Source: Janthinobacterium violaceinigrum
GTDB lineage: Bacteria; Pseudomonadota; Gammaproteobacteria; Burkholderiales; Burkholderiaceae_D
Reading direction: 5' to 3'
Assembly (NCBI RefSeq): GCF_009208555.1
Contig: NZ_WFLI01000029.1
Span: 1 to 64,000 of the forward strand
Length of the DNA stretch: 64,000 nucleotides
Positions 61,808-64,000 of the stretch are shown here, in pieces. Position 1 is the stretch's first letter, and the number at the start of each line of letters is the position of its first letter. The notes under the pieces are model-generated. The model saw only the letters and a list, made by a program, of their open reading frames with translations. It was not told the origin of the DNA and searched no databases. The position numbers and the translations under genes were made by a program.

Positions 61808-64000
61808 ATGGAAATTAAAGTCAACTTTCTCGACAAGCTGCGTCTCGAAGCCAAGTTCGACGATTTTACGGTCATCGCCGACCAGCCCATCCGCTATAAG
61901 GGCGATGGTTCGGCGCCGGGCCCGTTCGATTACTTTTTGGCATCATCGGCACTGTGTGCCGCGTACTTCGTGAAGTTGTATTGCGATACACGCAATATTT
62001 CAACCGAAAATATCCGTCTGTCGCAAAACAATATTGTTGACCCGGAAAACCGTTACCAGCAGATTTTCAAGATCCAGGTCGAGCTGCCGGCCGATATCTC
62101 GGCCAAGGACCGCCAGGGCATCCTGCGCTCGATCGACCGTTGCACGGTCAAGAAAGTGGTGCAGGCGGGCCCCGAGTTCGTCATTGAAGAGGTGGAGAGC
62201 CTGGACGCCGACGCCCAGGCCCTGCTGACCTTGAATCCGGCCCCTGGCGCGAGCACCTATATCGTGGGCAAGGACTTGCCGCTGGAACAGACCATCGCCA
62301 ATATGTCCAGCCTGCTGGCGGGCCTGGGCATCAAGATTGAAATCGCCTCGTGGCGCAACATCATTCCCAACGTGTGGTCGCTGCACATCCGCGATGCGCA
62401 CTCGCCCATGTGTTTCACCAACGGCAAGGGTTCAACCAAGGAAAGCGCGCTGGCGTCGGCCCTGGGCGAGTATATCGAGCGCCTCAGCAACAACCATTTC
62501 TACGCGGGATCGTTCTGGGGTAACGACATCGCCAACGCGGATTTTGTCCATTACCCGAACGAGCGCTGGTTCAAGCCGGGCCGCAAGGATGCACTGCCGA
62601 AAGAGATTCTCGATGCCTATTGCCTGGACATCTACGATGCCGATGGCGAGCTGCGCGGTTCGCACCTGATCGACACCAATTCCGGCAATGCGGAGCGCGG
62701 CATCTGCTCGCTGCCGTATGTGCGCCAGTCCGATGGCGAGACCGTGTATTTCCCGTCCAACCTGATTGAAAACCTGTATGTCAGCAATGGCATGAGCGCC
62801 GGCAATACCCTGGCCGAAGCGCAGGTGCAATGCTTGTCGGAAATTTTCGAACGGGCCGTCAAACGCGAAATCCTCGAAGGCGAGATCGCCCTGCCCGACG
62901 TGCCGCAGGACGTGCTGGCGAAATATCCAGGCATCGTGGCCGGCATACAGGGACTGGAAGAACAGGGTTTCCCCGTGCTGGTGAAAGATGCGTCGCTGGG
63001 CGGCGTGTACCCGGTGATGTGCGTCACCCTGATGAACCCGCGCACGGGCGGCGTGTTTGCCTCGTTCGGCGCGCACCCGAGCCTGGAAGTGGCGCTCGAG
63101 CGCAGCCTGACGGAATTGCTGCAGGGCCGCAGCTTCGAAGGCTTGAACGACTTGCCGCAGCCCACGTTTGCCAGCGAAGCCGTCACCGAGCCGAACAACT
63201 TCGTCGAACACTTCATCGATTCCAGCGGCATCGTCTCGTGGCGCTTCTTCAGCGCCAAGGCCGATTACGATTTTGTCGAGTGGGATTTCTCCGGTCACGG
63301 CGACAACTCGAATGCCGAGGAAGCGGCAACCCTTTTCGGCATCCTCGCCGGCATGGGCAAGGAAGTCTACACGGCCGAGTATGACCAGCTGGGCGCCACC
63401 GCCTGCCGCATCCTCGTGCCCGGTTATTCGGAAGTCTATCCGGTCGAGGATTTGATCTGGGACAACACCAACAAGGCGCTGCTGTTCCGCGCCGACATCC
63501 TGAACCTGCACCGTATGGACGATGCCAGCCTGGAAGACTTGCTCGACCGCCTGGAAAACAGCGAGCTTGACGAGTATGGCGACATCGCCACCCTGATCGG
63601 CATCGAGTTCGATGAAAATACGGTCTGGGGCCAGCTGACGACTCTGGAATTGAAACTGCTGATACAGCTTGTCCTGCAGCAATTCGAAGAGGCGAAAGAG
63701 CTGGTGGAAACCTTCCTGCAGTACAACGACAACACGCTCGAACGCAAGCTGTTCTATCAAGCCTTGAACGTGGTGCTGGAAGTGGAACTCGATGACGAGC
63801 TGGAGCTGGACGATTACGTAGTCAATTTCCGCCGCATGTTCGGCGACGCCCGCATGGACGCGGTGCTGGGTTCCGTGGACGGCAGCGTGCGCTTCTTCGG
63901 CCTGACGCCCACCAGCATGCAACTGGAAGGCCTCGACCGGCACCAGCGCCTGATCGACAGCTTCAAGAAACTGCACGTGGCGCGGGGCAAGGCAACGGCC
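61808..64000 (+). CDS. ycaO: OsmC-YcaO protein, ribosomal protein S12 methylthiolation accessory factor, 3' end outside the window
   Basis: YcaO-type proteins phosphorylate amide backbones with ATP; this subgroup aids RimO in beta-methylthiolation of ribosomal protein S12. Residues about 1-130 form an OsmC-like domain (DDFTVIADQPIRYKGDG, FLASSALCAAYFVKLY). From about 170 the YcaO domain begins, with NGKGSTKESALASALGEYIERLS and later NGMSAGNTLAEAQVQCLSEIFERAVKRE, the ATP/Mg motifs. At least 731 codons are visible, longer than the 586 residues of E. coli YcaO but in line with longer relatives that have a helical C-terminal part (QLVLQQFEEAKELVETFLQYND). ATG 61808 follows ATTGGATTCTCCC. The stop is beyond base 64000. 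Confidence 0.92.
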   Translation, partial: MEIKVNFLDKLRLEAKFDDFTVIADQPIRYKGDGSAPGPFDYFLASSALCAAYFVKLYCDTRNISTENIRLSQNNIVDPENRYQQIFKIQVELPADISAKDRQGILRSIDRCTVKKVVQAGPEFVIEEVESLDADAQALLTLNPAPGASTYIVGKDLPLEQTIANMSSLLAGLGIKIEIASWRNIIPNVWSLHIRDAHSPMCFTNGKGSTKESALASALGEYIERLSNNHFYAGSFWGNDIANADFVHYPNERWFKPGRKDALPKEILDAYCLDIYDADGELRGSHLIDTNSGNAERGICSLPYVRQSDGETVYFPSNLIENLYVSNGMSAGNTLAEAQVQCLSEIFERAVKREILEGEIALPDVPQDVLAKYPGIVAGIQGLEEQGFPVLVKDASLGGVYPVMCVTLMNPRTGGVFASFGAHPSLEVALERSLTELLQGRSFEGLNDLPQPTFASEAVTEPNNFVEHFIDSSGIVSWRFFSAKADYDFVEWDFSGHGDNSNAEEAATLFGILAGMGKEVYTAEYDQLGATACRILVPGYSEVYPVEDLIWDNTNKALLFRADILNLHRMDDASLEDLLDRLENSELDEYGDIATLIGIEFDENTVWGQLTTLELKLLIQLVLQQFEEAKELVETFLQYNDNTLERKLFYQALNVVLEVELDDELELDDYVVNFRRMFGDARMDAVLGSVDGSVRFFGLTPTSMQLEGLDRHQRLIDSFKKLHVARGKATA

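Overview
The window looks like chromosomal DNA of a GC-rich betaproteobacterium of the Burkholderiales, most likely an Oxalobacteraceae member such as Janthinobacterium, Duganella or Massilia. This is inferred from codon use, the pyrG-eno-ftsB neighbourhood, the many TonB-dependent receptors and the mix of housekeeping genes; no rRNA or tRNA is present to settle it. About 90% is coding.

Layout. 1-2409: 3' part of a membrane HAMP-PAS-GGDEF-EAL gene interrupted by an in-frame TAG. 2625-5306: a TonB-dependent receptor. 5591-8211: a small unknown gene, an RpiR/MurR-type regulator and a class III aminotransferase with a clear promoter and possible operator. 8208-19106 (minus strand): a compact type VI secretion (T6SS) block read as tssF, tssG, vgrG, a Tle3-like lipase, two nearly identical lipoproteins and a PAAR spike, with no other T6SS core genes in the window. 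19404-22201: a divergent membrane Ser/Thr kinase with TPRs, coupled to an unknown gene. 22447-37908: housekeeping and quality-control genes (mutS, slyD, roxA, bamC, dapA, a site-2 protease, a YciO-type gene, htpX, a PHP phosphatase, a gamma carbonic anhydrase, hslO).

37968-41601: a four-unit Pho box in front of a TonB-dependent receptor translationally coupled to an exported glycerophosphodiesterase, which reads as a phosphate-scavenging operon. 41754-45844: small genes, ftsB, eno and pyrG. 46632-51990 (minus): a Fur-box-preceded heme/iron operon of chaN-like lipoprotein, exbB, exbD, tonB and receptor. 52179-64000: an FAD oxidoreductase, a GNAT, dnaE2 with a near-consensus LexA box shared with a divergent PhzF-like gene, another TonB-dependent receptor, a VOC protein, a hidden small membrane protein, and the start of an OsmC-YcaO gene that leaves the window.

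The least conventional items are (a) a roughly 100-120 bp intergenic element present four times (26257, 32497, 34270, 46495), always 3' of genes, whose hairpin arms differ by compensatory changes; (b) the T6SS effector block with duplicated, mosaic lipoproteins; (c) a structured leader in front of an Ala-rich lipoprotein gene; and (d) several small proteins under 60 codons supported by ribosome binding sites.
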